From Spirochaetaceae bacterium (lineage in GTDB: Bacteria > Myxococcota_A > UBA9160 > UBA4427), in NCBI GenBank assembly GCA_020632655.1, contig JACKFD010000002.1:248001-312000 (forward strand): a stretch of DNA of 64,000 nt, given 5' to 3'. A program made the position numbers and the translations under genes. Under the pieces are notes generated by a model, which was not told the origin of the DNA, did no database searches, and saw nothing but the letters and a program-made list of their open reading frames with translations. This document shows, piece after piece, positions 8,650 through 17,035 of the stretch. Each line of letters opens with the position of its first letter. The first letter of the stretch is position 1.

Positions 8650-10110
8650 TCAGTCGAGCTCCTTCTCGATCGCTTCGGCCGCGGCGCGCGCGACGCGGGT
8701 GCCCTCGAAGAAGCGCGGGTTCATGCCGCCGTGCAGCCGCACGGCGTTCAGGAACGCGAACTCGCGGAACTCCGGCGCGCCGAGCGTGCCGTGCTCGACC
8801 ATCTCCCACGCCTCCTCGACGGGCAGCGTCATGTCGGTCACGTCCCAATGCGCGATGTCCGACCCGAGCATCGCGCGCAGTCGCGCACCGAGCGGGTTCA
8901 CGCGATCCGCGAAGGCCCAGGCCGCGAGCGGATCGTCGGCCTCGCAGCCGAAGTAGAAATGCGGCACGAAGAGGTCGTGCAGGTCGCGCGCCGTCTCGAT
9001 CGCGGCGGCCGCGAACTCGTCGACCTGCTCGGGCCGGGCCGCGGGCTTCGCGAAGAAGGCCCGGACACGGTCGCGGCGCGCCTTGACGTCGTCTGCGGCG
9101 TAGCGGTCGAAGTAGGCGAGCAAGGCGTCGACGTCGAGCCGATCGGGATCGAGCGCCTCGATCGCCCGGGCGTTGCGCTTCTCCCAATGTCCGAGCAGAT
9201 CGGCGAAGAGGCTGCAGGCCCAGGCGACGCCGCCCTCTAGGAAGCCGACGCGGAGCTTCGGGAAGCGCCGCGTCACGCCGCCCATCAAGAGCGACTTCGC
9301 GAGCGCCTCCTGGCAGCGCCCGATCCCGCCGACATGGTTGTAGACGTAGTTGCTCGGCGAGCGCGCGACGTGGTAGCGCTGGGTCGAGCTGTGGGCGACG
9401 GGCGCGAATCCCGCCTCGACGCAGCGCGCCCAGAACGGGTCGTAGTCGTAGGCGCTGTCGAGTCCGAAGGTGTCCCAGCGCAGGACCGGCGGCTCGAGCG
9501 CCCCGTGCGCGCGCTCGATTGCCGCGATCGGCCGGAGCGCATAGCCCGACATGACGCCCGCCTTGAATCCGAGGGCGAGCGCGTCGTCGAGCACCTCGAC
9601 CGCGATCTCCGGCGTGTTCATCGGAATCAGCGCCCCCACGCACATCCGCTCGGCGTAGGGCGCGAAGACGCGCGCGTGCATCCGATTGACCGCCCGGCAG
9701 AGCACCCCCGCGAGCTCGCCGTCGGTCATGTCGAGGAAGGAGAGGCTCATGGACGGGTACAGGATCGTGTAGTCGAGCCCCATCTCGTCGAGGCGCTCGT
9801 CGAGCAGGCTCGGCAGGTGGGCCGTCGCGCGGTCGCGGACGTTTTGCGTCGGCCAGCCCCACCACGAGGGCGCCGAGGTCCAGCCGTCCCGCGCGCGGTC
9901 GAGGGGCGTCTCCGCGAGATTCGAGGAGGTGTCGGTCGGCGCCACGCTGCCGGCGAGGTAGCGGTCCCGGAGAGCCGGGCTCGTATCGCCGAGATAGGCG
10001 AGGATCTCGTCGCTCATTTGCGGCTCGACTTCTACGAAGTGCCCGTCCGCGTCGACGATGGGATGGTCGAGCTGGGCGCGGATCTTGGCGGAGCGGGTCG
10101 TGGCTGCCAT
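8650..10110 (-). CDS. Amidohydrolase family 2 (ACMSD-like) metal-dependent hydrolase or decarboxylase
   Basis: 486 residues. The N-terminal HPIVDADGHFVE near residue 16 and the C-terminal GSDIAHWD near residue 415 are the metal-site motifs of the amidohydrolase_2 / ACMS decarboxylase superfamily, in the variant with Asp-x-Asp-x-His in place of His-x-His. FPKLRVGFLEGG near residue 285 is also typical. Members hydrolyse, decarboxylate or hydrate ring-derived carboxylic acids. At 486 residues it is longer than the ~390-400-residue relatives found further right in the window. The ATG at 10110 has GGAGGA upstream. It probably forms an operon with the CitE-like gene and runs divergently from the ketosteroid isomerase gene. 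Confidence 0.82.
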   Translation of the reverse strand: MAATTRSAKIRAQLDHPIVDADGHFVEVEPQMSDEILAYLGDTSPALRDRYLAGSVAPTDTSSNLAETPLDRARDGWTSAPSWWGWPTQNVRDRATAHLPSLLDERLDEMGLDYTILYPSMSLSFLDMTDGELAGVLCRAVNRMHARVFAPYAERMCVGALIPMNTPEIAVEVLDDALALGFKAGVMSGYALRPIAAIERAHGALEPPVLRWDTFGLDSAYDYDPFWARCVEAGFAPVAHSSTQRYHVARSPSNYVYNHVGGIGRCQEALAKSLLMGGVTRRFPKLRVGFLEGGVAWACSLFADLLGHWEKRNARAIEALDPDRLDVDALLAYFDRYAADDVKARRDRVRAFFAKPAARPEQVDEFAAAAIETARDLHDLFVPHFYFGCEADDPLAAWAFADRVNPLGARLRAMLGSDIAHWDVTDMTLPVEEAWEMVEHGTLGAPEFREFAFLNAVRLHGGMNPRFFEGTRVARAAAEAIEKELD

Positions 10111-10495
10111 GTACAGGGTCCTCCAGGTCTGGGGGGCAGCATGGCGAGTGTGGCCGCCCATGCCGCCGCCCCCGACGATGTTCGGGCGAGCGACGTCGCG
10201 GTTCAAGGGGCCTTCGGATCGATGCCGCGCCTGCAGGCGGCGGCACGCTCTCGATCGGGCCGAGCTCGCCCACGAACCGCGCCGGGGCATCGGCCAGCGT
10301 GACGCCGCCGCCGACGGTCTCGATCACCCAGCCGATTGCGCTCGCGCTCCTCGGTCTCGCCGCGCTCGCGGCCTCGCCGGGTCCGTCACCGCAGCCCGTC
10401 GGCTACGATCGACCGTCCTGGATCGACGCCCCCTTGCACCCCACGAATCGGAGTGTCGGGGCAAACGGGTCGCGACGAACCCGAGGAGGTTGGCC
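10111..10495. other. Intergenic region between divergent amidohydrolase and isomerase genes
   Basis: 385 bp with no credible protein on either strand. It must contain the divergent promoters. I see no clear operator palindrome. The isomerase ribosome binding site GAGGAGG lies at its right end. Confidence 0.5.
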
Positions 10496-10873
10496 ATGAC
10501 CCTGACCGAGAAGATCACGAAGGCGGTACACAAGTACCTGTCGTCCTTCGAGAAGAAGGACCTCGACGGCATCATGAGCATCTACGCGGAAGACTGTTGG
10601 ATCGAGGATCCCGTCGGCAGCGAGCGCAAGGTCGGTCGGGAGGCACTCCGCGAGTTCTACGCACTCGGCGTGGACATGGGCGTCAGGATGACGCTCGAGT
10701 CCGAGATCCGGATCGCCGGCAACGAAGCAGCCTTCGCATTCCGGCTCGAGGCCGACACGCCGGAAGGAAGGCTGAGCGTGCGGCCGATCGACGTGATGGT
10801 CTTCGACGACGAGGGCAAGGTGAGGTCGATGCGCGCCTATTTCGGTCCCACCAATCAGGGACTCGAGTCGTAA
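10496..10873 (+). CDS. ksi: Steroid delta-isomerase (ketosteroid isomerase) of the SnoaL/NTF2 fold
   Basis: 125 residues, the size of bacterial ketosteroid isomerases. Counting from the ATG, the three catalytic positions fall exactly at the numbers used for the Comamonas enzyme: Tyr14 (HKYLSSF), Asp38 (WIEDPVGSE) and Asp99 (RPIDVMVF). EDPVGSE, EFYA, NEAAFAF and the C-terminal VRSMRAYFG also match that enzyme closely. The family moves the C5-C6 double bond of 3-keto-5-ene steroids into conjugation. GAGGAGG lies 5 nt before the start. It heads a plus-strand run with an EthD protein, a Rieske oxygenase, a 115-aa protein and a flavin enzyme. Relatives act on other substrates, but the intact triad makes steroid isomerisation the best reading. 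Confidence 0.85.
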   Translation: MTLTEKITKAVHKYLSSFEKKDLDGIMSIYAEDCWIEDPVGSERKVGREALREFYALGVDMGVRMTLESEIRIAGNEAAFAFRLEADTPEGRLSVRPIDVMVFDDEGKVRSMRAYFGPTNQGLES

Positions 10874-10943
10874 CGATCCCGCCGGTGGGTCGGAAGCGCG
10901 CCGAGCTGGGTGGACTCGCGATGCGCCAGGAGGAATCCGCGAC

Positions 10944-11321
10944 GTGTTGAAGGTGATGCTCCTGCTGAAGCGCAAGCCAGGGATGACCCTCGCCGAATTC
11001 ATCGATCGCTACGAGCGGGTGCACGCCCCGCTCGTGATGCGGACCGGCTCGACGACGCTCCACTACGAGCGCCACTTCCTGCATCCGGGTGGCCGCTTCC
11101 TCTGGGACGAAGAGATCGTCGAGCCCGAATACGACGTCATTACCGAGCTCTGGTACCCGGATCGGGCGGCCTTCGATCGGCAGATGGAGCGGATCCGGAG
11201 CCGGCCCGACCTGATCGCGCCGATCCTCGCGGACGAGGAGGAGATGTTCGACCGGGAGAAGTCCCGCATCACCTTCGTCGAGAGCCACCTCTCGCCGCCG
11301 AGAGCGACCGAATCGGGCTAG
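10944..11321 (+). CDS. EthD domain protein
   Basis: 125 residues of the dimeric alpha/beta-barrel EthD family: LLKRKPGMTLAEFIDRYE at residues 7-24 followed by VHAPL is the family start, and FDRQMERIRSRPDLIAPI with ADEEEMFD near the end completes it. EthD proteins accompany oxygenases in degradation clusters; their catalytic role is usually unknown and some act on ring compounds. The GTG start has AGGAGG 10 nt upstream. The gene lies 70 bp after the ketosteroid isomerase and 109 bp before the Rieske oxygenase, which suggests joint expression. Confidence 0.8.
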   Translation: MLKVMLLLKRKPGMTLAEFIDRYERVHAPLVMRTGSTTLHYERHFLHPGGRFLWDEEIVEPEYDVITELWYPDRAAFDRQMERIRSRPDLIAPILADEEEMFDREKSRITFVESHLSPPRATESG

Positions 11322-11430
11322 CTGGACAGGATTGGATCAAATATCCTAAATGTCTTCCAGCCCAGGCGCACGGCGCGGCTCGATGTGGATGCCTCGCGTC
11401 GGCACGACCCCAGAGAAGGAAGCCCCCCGC

Positions 11431-12738
11431 ATGAGCAAACCGCATCTCTCCGGCCTGACCGAGGCCGAGGCCGCCGGCATCCAGATTTTCGAGAAGCCCG
11501 CTCCGGGCAGCTGGACCGAAGCGCTTGGTCTCGACACGGGGGCGATGTCCTTCGAGGACAGCTTCGATCCCGAGTTCTACGAGGACGAGAAGGAGGCGGT
11601 CTTCCGCCGCAACTGGCTGAACCTGGGGCGGATCGAGCAGCTTCCCCGGCGCGGCACCTTCTTCACGAAGGAGCTCGAGTTCCTCGGCGTCTCCATCCTC
11701 GTCGTCCGGGACCTCGAGGACCGGATCCGCGCCTTCCACAACGTCTGCTCCCACCGCGGCAACAAGCTGATGTGGGACCGCGATCCCTCGAAGGAGTCCC
11801 GCGGCAACTGCCGTCAGATCGCCTGCAAGTACCACGGCTGGCGGTACCGCCTCGACGGCGAGATCGACTACGTCCACAACGCGCCCGAGTTCTTCGATCT
11901 CGACCCGGCGCGCCTCAAGCTCCCGCCGATCCACCTCGAGCTCTGGGCGGGCTTCATCTGGATCAATCTCGAGCAGGAGCCGCGCCAGAGCCTGCGCGAG
12001 TTCCTGACGCCCACGGTCGCGAAGCTCGAGACCTATCCCTTCGAGAAGATGACCCGGGTCTACACCTTCCAGTCCGAGATCAACGCGAACTGGAAGCTCT
12101 TCATGGACGCCTTCCAGGAGCTCTACCACGTGCCCTACGTGCACGGGAAGGTGACGAACGCGGCCCTCGAGCAGACCGGCGTCGACAAGGTGCCGCAGAT
12201 GATCCCCTTCTTCGGCACCTACGGGAAGCATCGTCTGATGACCTCCGGCGGCGCGAATGCCAACCAGGCCGTGCGCGCGCGCCGACCGATCGACGCGCTC
12301 TTCCAGGCGAACTTCATCGGCACCGACTACACGCCCGACGTCGGCCCCCTCGGCGATGGCGTCAACCCGGCCGGGATCGAGAACTGGGGCGTGGACTCTT
12401 GGCAGTTCTACCCCAACTTCGTGATCATCACCTGGAAGAGCAACTACTGGTACACCTATCACTACTGGCCCACGGGTCCGACGTCCCATCGCTTCGAGTG
12501 GACCGTCGCCTTCGCCGAGCCGACCAACACGCGTGAGCGCCTCGCCCAGGAGCATGCCCTCGTGATGATGCGGGAGGGCATCCTCCAGGATGCCAATACG
12601 CTCGAGGCGACGCAGATGGGCATCATGTCGCGCGCGCGCAACGACTACTACCTGTGCGATCAGGAGGTCGCCCTTCGGCACCTCCATACGGTGATCCAGG
12701 ACGACGTGGCGGCCTATCGGGCCGAGAAGGGGCGGTAG
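11431..12738 (+). CDS. Rieske ring-hydroxylating oxygenase, alpha subunit
   Basis: 435 residues, the size of aromatic-ring-hydroxylating oxygenase large subunits. The Rieske cluster ligands are Cys106-x-His108 (CSHRGN) and Cys132-x2-His135 (CKYHGW). The catalytic iron site is DAFQELYHVPYVH with His233 and His238, plus a C-terminal acidic residue probably in ILQDANTLEATQ. Such enzymes insert O2 atoms into rings or methyl groups using electrons from a ferredoxin or reductase, neither encoded here. I chose the ATG at 11431, preceded by GAAGGA, because the upstream in-frame residues are Pro/Arg-rich and lie outside the family. The gene ends 2 nt before a 115-aa protein gene, so the two are coupled. 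Substrate unknown; the neighbouring isomerase suggests a steroid or terpenoid. Confidence 0.87.
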   Translation: MSKPHLSGLTEAEAAGIQIFEKPAPGSWTEALGLDTGAMSFEDSFDPEFYEDEKEAVFRRNWLNLGRIEQLPRRGTFFTKELEFLGVSILVVRDLEDRIRAFHNVCSHRGNKLMWDRDPSKESRGNCRQIACKYHGWRYRLDGEIDYVHNAPEFFDLDPARLKLPPIHLELWAGFIWINLEQEPRQSLREFLTPTVAKLETYPFEKMTRVYTFQSEINANWKLFMDAFQELYHVPYVHGKVTNAALEQTGVDKVPQMIPFFGTYGKHRLMTSGGANANQAVRARRPIDALFQANFIGTDYTPDVGPLGDGVNPAGIENWGVDSWQFYPNFVIITWKSNYWYTYHYWPTGPTSHRFEWTVAFAEPTNTRERLAQEHALVMMREGILQDANTLEATQMGIMSRARNDYYLCDQEVALRHLHTVIQDDVAAYRAEKGR

Positions 12739-12740
12739 GC

Positions 12741-13088
12741 ATGGGCACGAGCGAGACAGGGGCGAGGCTGCCCGCTGAGTTCTCCGCCCTCGAGCGATGG
12801 GCGGACGAGTGGATCCTGCCGACCCTCGAGGATCGGCTCCAGAAGCGACTCGTGACGCCCATGAAGGAGCTCCAGGCCTTCTACGACGACGTCTTTCCCG
12901 TTGCCGAGGCGGCCATGAAGTATCTCGATGGATTCCAGATCGACGATCTGCCCGAGCCGGCGATGAATCTGATGAACCTGCTCTACTCGCTGAGCTGTGT
13001 GTCGGTCGCGACGGATGTATTCGGAACCCAGCGGGATCCGAATACGGGCGCGACCTGGATCTACGAGGTCTCGGAGCCGCCTTTCTAG
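12741..13088 (+). CDS. 115-aa protein of unknown function coupled to the Rieske oxygenase
   Basis: A soluble, mainly helical protein with no signal peptide and no motif I recognise. Its core ERWADEWILPTLEDRLQKR is amphipathic. The end, TNTGATWIYEVSEPPF-like with conserved aromatic residues, looks like a defined fold rather than noise. It starts 2 nt after the Rieske gene, so it is probably translated together with it and may be a small subunit or accessory factor. It is not a beta subunit of the usual ring dioxygenase kind, which has an NTF2-like fold and about 170 residues. The stop codon lies in the first copy of a 19-bp direct repeat. Confidence 0.65.
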   Translation: MGTSETGARLPAEFSALERWADEWILPTLEDRLQKRLVTPMKELQAFYDDVFPVAEAAMKYLDGFQIDDLPEPAMNLMNLLYSLSCVSVATDVFGTQRDPNTGATWIYEVSEPPF

Positions 13089-13122
13089 GGTCGGCACGGC
13101 GGGCTAGGGTCGGCACGGCGGG
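13085..13122. repeat. Tandem duplication of a 19-bp unit
   Basis: CTAGGGTCGGCACGGCGGG occurs twice back to back at 13085-13103 and 13104-13122. The TAG of the first copy is the stop codon of the 115-aa gene. It appears to be a simple recent duplication between two genes. Confidence 0.85.
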
Positions 13123-13144
13123 TCGGTCGAGGAAGGAGTCGCGG

Positions 13145-14218
13145 ATGACGCAGCTCTCGATGCGCTTCGACCTGCGCGTACCGCCCTTCGCGAAGACGAC
13201 CTTCGCGCGCCAGCACGCGGCGATGCTCGAGATGGCGGTCTGGGCGGATCGGATCGGCGTCGAGCAGATCGTGCTCTCGGAGCACCACGGCGATCCCGCC
13301 GGCTTCAGCTCGGCGCCGCTCACCCTCGCCGCCGCGATCCTCGGCGCGACGCGTCGTGTTGGCGTTCGGATTGCGGCCCTGCTGGTTCCGCTCCACGACC
13401 CCGTCCGGCTCGCCGAGGCGCTCGCGACGATCGACTGTCTGGCGCCCGGTCGGATCTCGGTCGTCTGTGGGGCGGGCTATCGCCAGGCCGAGTTCGACAT
13501 GGCGGGCGTACCGCGCACGGAGCGGGGCGCGCGGCTCGAGCAGGCCGTGCGGGTGATGCGTGCGGCGTGGTCGGGGGAGCCCTTCGACTGGCAGGGCCGC
13601 GAGATCCTCGCGACGCCGACGCCTGCGAGCCCGGGCGGACCGACGCTGCTCGTCGGGGGCAAGACACGCGCGGGGGCTCGGCGCGCGGCGCGGCTGCGCT
13701 GTGCGTTCGCGCCGGCCGTGAGCTCGCTCGACGTGATCCGGGCGTACTTCGAGGCGTGCGAGGAGGAGGGCTTTGGTGGTGCGAGCGTCTACGGCGCGTC
13801 GTCCTTCGACGCCTATCGTGCGCGGCAGCGCGCGGGCGCGGTGAACGCGCCCGGCTTCGTCATGGTGAGCCACGACCCCGACGCGACCTGGGAGCGGATC
13901 GGTCCCTACGCCGAGTTCGATGCCCGCACCTACGCCGCCTGGCAGGAGGACGGCGTCGTCTCGAGCTGGGCGGTCCCGGACGCAGCGAGCTGGCGCGAGC
14001 TGCGGGCCAGCGGGAACTTCGTCGTCGCGACGCCCGACGAGTGCGTCGCGCTGGCCGTGCGCGACGGTCAGCTGATGCTGCACCCGTTGATGGGCGGCCT
14101 CGAGCCCGAGCTGGCCTTCGAGGCCCTGCATCTCTTCGAGAGCGCCGTCCTGCCCCGCCTGGAGGTCGGCCGAGCGGCCCCCGGGCCGCCGGGAGAGGAT
14201 GGAGGCGAATCCGCCTGA
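13145..14218 (+). CDS. Luciferase-like (LLM) flavin-dependent oxidoreductase
   Basis: 357 residues with the bacterial luciferase-like TIM-barrel pattern: MAVWADRIGVEQIVLSEHH near residues 31-48, SSAPLTLAAAILGATRRVGV near 57-76, LAEALATIDCLAPGR near 90 and GPTLLVGGKTRAGARRAAR near 165. The family uses reduced FMN or F420 for monooxygenation or hydride transfer, and members in actinobacteria and relatives take part in steroid side-chain and terpene breakdown. The ATG has AAGGAG upstream. It is the last gene of the run that starts with the isomerase, 56 bp after the small unknown gene. Cofactor choice cannot be read from the sequence. Confidence 0.83.
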   Translation: MTQLSMRFDLRVPPFAKTTFARQHAAMLEMAVWADRIGVEQIVLSEHHGDPAGFSSAPLTLAAAILGATRRVGVRIAALLVPLHDPVRLAEALATIDCLAPGRISVVCGAGYRQAEFDMAGVPRTERGARLEQAVRVMRAAWSGEPFDWQGREILATPTPASPGGPTLLVGGKTRAGARRAARLRCAFAPAVSSLDVIRAYFEACEEEGFGGASVYGASSFDAYRARQRAGAVNAPGFVMVSHDPDATWERIGPYAEFDARTYAAWQEDGVVSSWAVPDAASWRELRASGNFVVATPDECVALAVRDGQLMLHPLMGGLEPELAFEALHLFESAVLPRLEVGRAAPGPPGEDGGESA

Positions 14219-14405
14219 CGGAGCGGCTGATCGGGTCGCCCTTCTCGTGAGGGAGTCCAGATCGGTGACCTCGATCGGATCCGCCTCCATGGCCTGGACC
14301 ACAGGAGCGACGATTTCCCGTCCCGGAATCGACGCTTGTGTGAAGCGCTCCACATAGCCGAGCCCGTGGACTGGCGACTCTCTGGACTCCAAAGGAGATC
14401 CAGCC

Positions 14406-16838
14406 ATGGCCACCCCCCGGAACAGCGAGTCTCGACGCGAGCCTGCTACCGCTCGGTCCCGCGCCCGCCACGCCGCCGCCGCCCTCGGCGCGCTGCTCGC
14501 GGTGGTCGTCGCGAGCGGCGCCCAGGCCTTTCCGGCGCCCGGCGTCACCTGCGATCACGATCCGCGCCGCCCCGACGTCTGCCGGATCGACCTGGCGGAT
14601 GGGCTCGCGATCGAGGCGGGCCGTTCGGCGCTGTTCCTGCACGAAGACGGCCGCGGCTACGACGTCTACGGGACCGTCGAGATCCCCACCGGCCAGGAGC
14701 CGCTCGTGCTCGCAGCGTCGGAGATGCGATTCCGCACGGTCGGCCGTCGATCGGAGCTGCAGTACGCGTCGGCGCTGCTTCCCTTCCCGCAGATGGGCTT
14801 CCTCTCGCTCGTCGAGGTCTCGCGTCAGCCGATGGTGAGCTTCGGCGTTCGGACCGGCGAAGAGCTCGCGTTCACCGGCGCGCCGCTCGCCCCCGAGCGC
14901 TCCTACTTCTACTTCTTCGGCGACTCCGCGCTCGAGGCCGGCTACGGCCCGATCTCGTTCTCGACCGGCGGCGAGCTGCTCTCGGTCGTGCTCGACCCGA
15001 CCGATCCCTACTTCTATGTCGGCGCGGAGATGTCCGGCCTCGGCGGCGACGACAGCGACGCGGAGCGCGGTGGTGCGGACGCTGGCGATCGTCGTGATGG
15101 GCGTGGTGTGGGTGGCGACGACAGCGCCGCGGGCGGATCGCAGGGCGGCCGGGCCGGCAACGACGGCGCGTCGGACGGTTCCGGCGGCGAGGGTGATGCC
15201 GCAGACGCCGAGACCGAGGACGAGTCGTCGGAAGAGGAGGACGACGGCGTCTCGATCCCGGGCGTCGCGTTCTCGCTGCACGGCTACATCCCCTTCGAGC
15301 CGCTCAACGACTACGGCGTCGAGGACGAGATGCCGGTCTTCGATGGGCACCTCTTCGTGCGCGGCCCGATTCCCCTCTTCCAGGGCCTGACCCTCGACGG
15401 CGACACCGTGATCGACATCGATCCCGACGAGGACGGGGACCACCCCTTCGAGCCGACCTTCTACGACGGCAGCGAATTCCCCGACCTGGCGCTCGGCGGA
15501 AACGGCGCACTCTCGGTCGGCATCCCCTTCCTGGAGTTCTTCGAGTACGGCTTCGAGCTCGGGACCGGCACCGCCGCCGGTCGGCTCGGCGAGCGCGACC
15601 AGCGCGTCGTCTTCAGCGGGGAGCTCGGCCTCGACCAGGAATCCTTCCTCGGCGATCTGCCGATCGGTATCGAGGCCGGCGGTCGCGTCGCGGTCTACGG
15701 CGTCTTCGAGGACGATCTGCTCGCCTCCTTCATCCACGCGGAGGGCGAGATGGCCCTCGATCCGACCGCGATCGGACGCGCGTTCGGCGTGCAGCTCGGC
15801 CCGGTCGCCTCGAGCGAGATGGTCCTCGACATCTCCGCGCTCGGTCTCTACGCGCAGGGCTCGACCTCGGTCTCGCCCTTCCCGGCCCTGGGCTTCGCCG
15901 AGGCCGGCGCGGAGACCTTCGTCTCGACCAACGGCCTCGACAGCTACTTCGCGCTGCGCGGGGCGATGGCCCTCGACGGGATCGGGCTCGAGAACGCCGA
16001 GTTCAAGGCGCACGTGCGGGACGGCGTGACCGTCCGCGGGGCGATCTTCATCGGCGAGACCGAGTTCGCCATGGCCGGCGACGTCGGGCCCCAGGGCTAT
16101 GCGCTCGAAGGGAGCGTGGCGCTCGGCGAGGGCGTCGAGATGAACGCGCAGGAGACCGTCGCGCTCGTGGACGAGCTCCTCGAGCACGAGGACGCCCGCA
16201 AGGCGATCGAGGACTCGCTCTCGGTCGCGAGCGTCGGACTCGAGGCGGCGCGATGGACCGCGGAGGCGGCCTGGTCGGCGGTCGAGATCGCGCAGATCCC
16301 CGTCGACGAGCTGAACGGCTCGATCGGTTTCCACGACCGGAACGCACGAGCCAACTACGATCGGTATCGGAGTGCCAAGCGCCGGAGCTGTCGCTGGTAC
16401 CAGGTCGGCTGTGCGCTCTCGCGTGCCTGGGACATCACGAAGTACTGGTCGCGCCACGCCTATCACGTCGCCCTGGCCGGCAGCCTGCGCGCGGCCCTCT
16501 TCGTGCCCGAGAAGGCGCTCGCCGCGGCCCGGAACGTCGCCGAGCAGGCGGAGTCCCAGCTCGCGGCTGCGAAGAACGGGGTCGACACCCTGAATGAGCG
16601 GCTGGACGACATCGCCCGGCTCGTCGCCGACGCGCGTCGACGCCTCGACGCGCTGCCCGCGATCGAGGGCGAGATCGTCCCGATCGTGACCGCCCGGATC
16701 GAGGACGGTCGCGTCAGCGCCAGCGTCGTCGGCCTGCACGAGGGCCGGGTCGTGACCGAGGGCCGCGTGCGACTCGAGGCGCCGGCGGAGGCGTGTCTCG
16801 ACATTCCGGCGCAGGGGGAGTTCTGCGTGCGGCTCTGA
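14406..16838 (+). CDS. Large secreted protein of unknown function with acidic Gly/Asp-rich linker
   Basis: 810 residues. A long basic signal peptide (residues 1-42, ending SGAQA) leads to a mature N-terminus with Cys pairs (VTCDHDPRRPDVCRI). A beta-rich domain runs to about residue 205. Residues ~213-280 are a low-complexity linker of Gly, Asp, Ser and Glu. A second beta-rich part follows, reminiscent of porin-like or adhesin-like barrels (repeated GxFx-type strands). The last ~200 residues are alpha-helical with a probable coiled coil near residues 690-760 and a final Cys pair. I recognise no family. It likely acts in the periplasm or on the outer surface. AAAGGAG precedes the ATG. One copy of a dispersed repeat starts right after its stop codon. 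Confidence 0.75.
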   Translation: MATPRNSESRREPATARSRARHAAAALGALLAVVVASGAQAFPAPGVTCDHDPRRPDVCRIDLADGLAIEAGRSALFLHEDGRGYDVYGTVEIPTGQEPLVLAASEMRFRTVGRRSELQYASALLPFPQMGFLSLVEVSRQPMVSFGVRTGEELAFTGAPLAPERSYFYFFGDSALEAGYGPISFSTGGELLSVVLDPTDPYFYVGAEMSGLGGDDSDAERGGADAGDRRDGRGVGGDDSAAGGSQGGRAGNDGASDGSGGEGDAADAETEDESSEEEDDGVSIPGVAFSLHGYIPFEPLNDYGVEDEMPVFDGHLFVRGPIPLFQGLTLDGDTVIDIDPDEDGDHPFEPTFYDGSEFPDLALGGNGALSVGIPFLEFFEYGFELGTGTAAGRLGERDQRVVFSGELGLDQESFLGDLPIGIEAGGRVAVYGVFEDDLLASFIHAEGEMALDPTAIGRAFGVQLGPVASSEMVLDISALGLYAQGSTSVSPFPALGFAEAGAETFVSTNGLDSYFALRGAMALDGIGLENAEFKAHVRDGVTVRGAIFIGETEFAMAGDVGPQGYALEGSVALGEGVEMNAQETVALVDELLEHEDARKAIEDSLSVASVGLEAARWTAEAAWSAVEIAQIPVDELNGSIGFHDRNARANYDRYRSAKRRSCRWYQVGCALSRAWDITKYWSRHAYHVALAGSLRAALFVPEKALAAARNVAEQAESQLAAAKNGVDTLNERLDDIARLVADARRRLDALPAIEGEIVPIVTARIEDGRVSASVVGLHEGRVVTEGRVRLEAPAEACLDIPAQGEFCVRL

Positions 16839-16841
16839 GGC

Positions 16842-16902
16842 GGGTCCCGAATCACGCGGGGAACGTGCGCGCTCGGAAACGAAGACCTCCGATCGATCCC
16901 AC
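16842..16902. repeat. Dispersed ~60-bp repeat, copy 1
   Basis: This stretch shares TCCCGAATCACGC, GAACGTGCGCGC and TCCGATCGATC in the same order and spacing with 33630-33690, about 85% identity by eye with a one-base offset in the middle. Here it lies 4 bp after the stop codon of the large secreted protein. Flanking sequence is not shared. Confidence 0.65.
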
Positions 16903-17035
16903 CCGAGTCCCCGTGGCGAGAAGCTTCGGCCGCTCGTTCTACCGCTCGGCCGGATCGAATGGCATTGTCAGTCGAACGTGCGCCGTGGTAGCTAGGACTG
17001 CACTGGGAAGGGGGCTACCGAGAGGTGCCCACGTC

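Noticed and set aside
10058..10495. Longer version of the ketosteroid isomerase starting about 440 bp upstream
   Set aside because: The upstream residues are Arg/Pro-rich, while the ATG at 10496 has GAGGAGG and gives canonical residue numbers.
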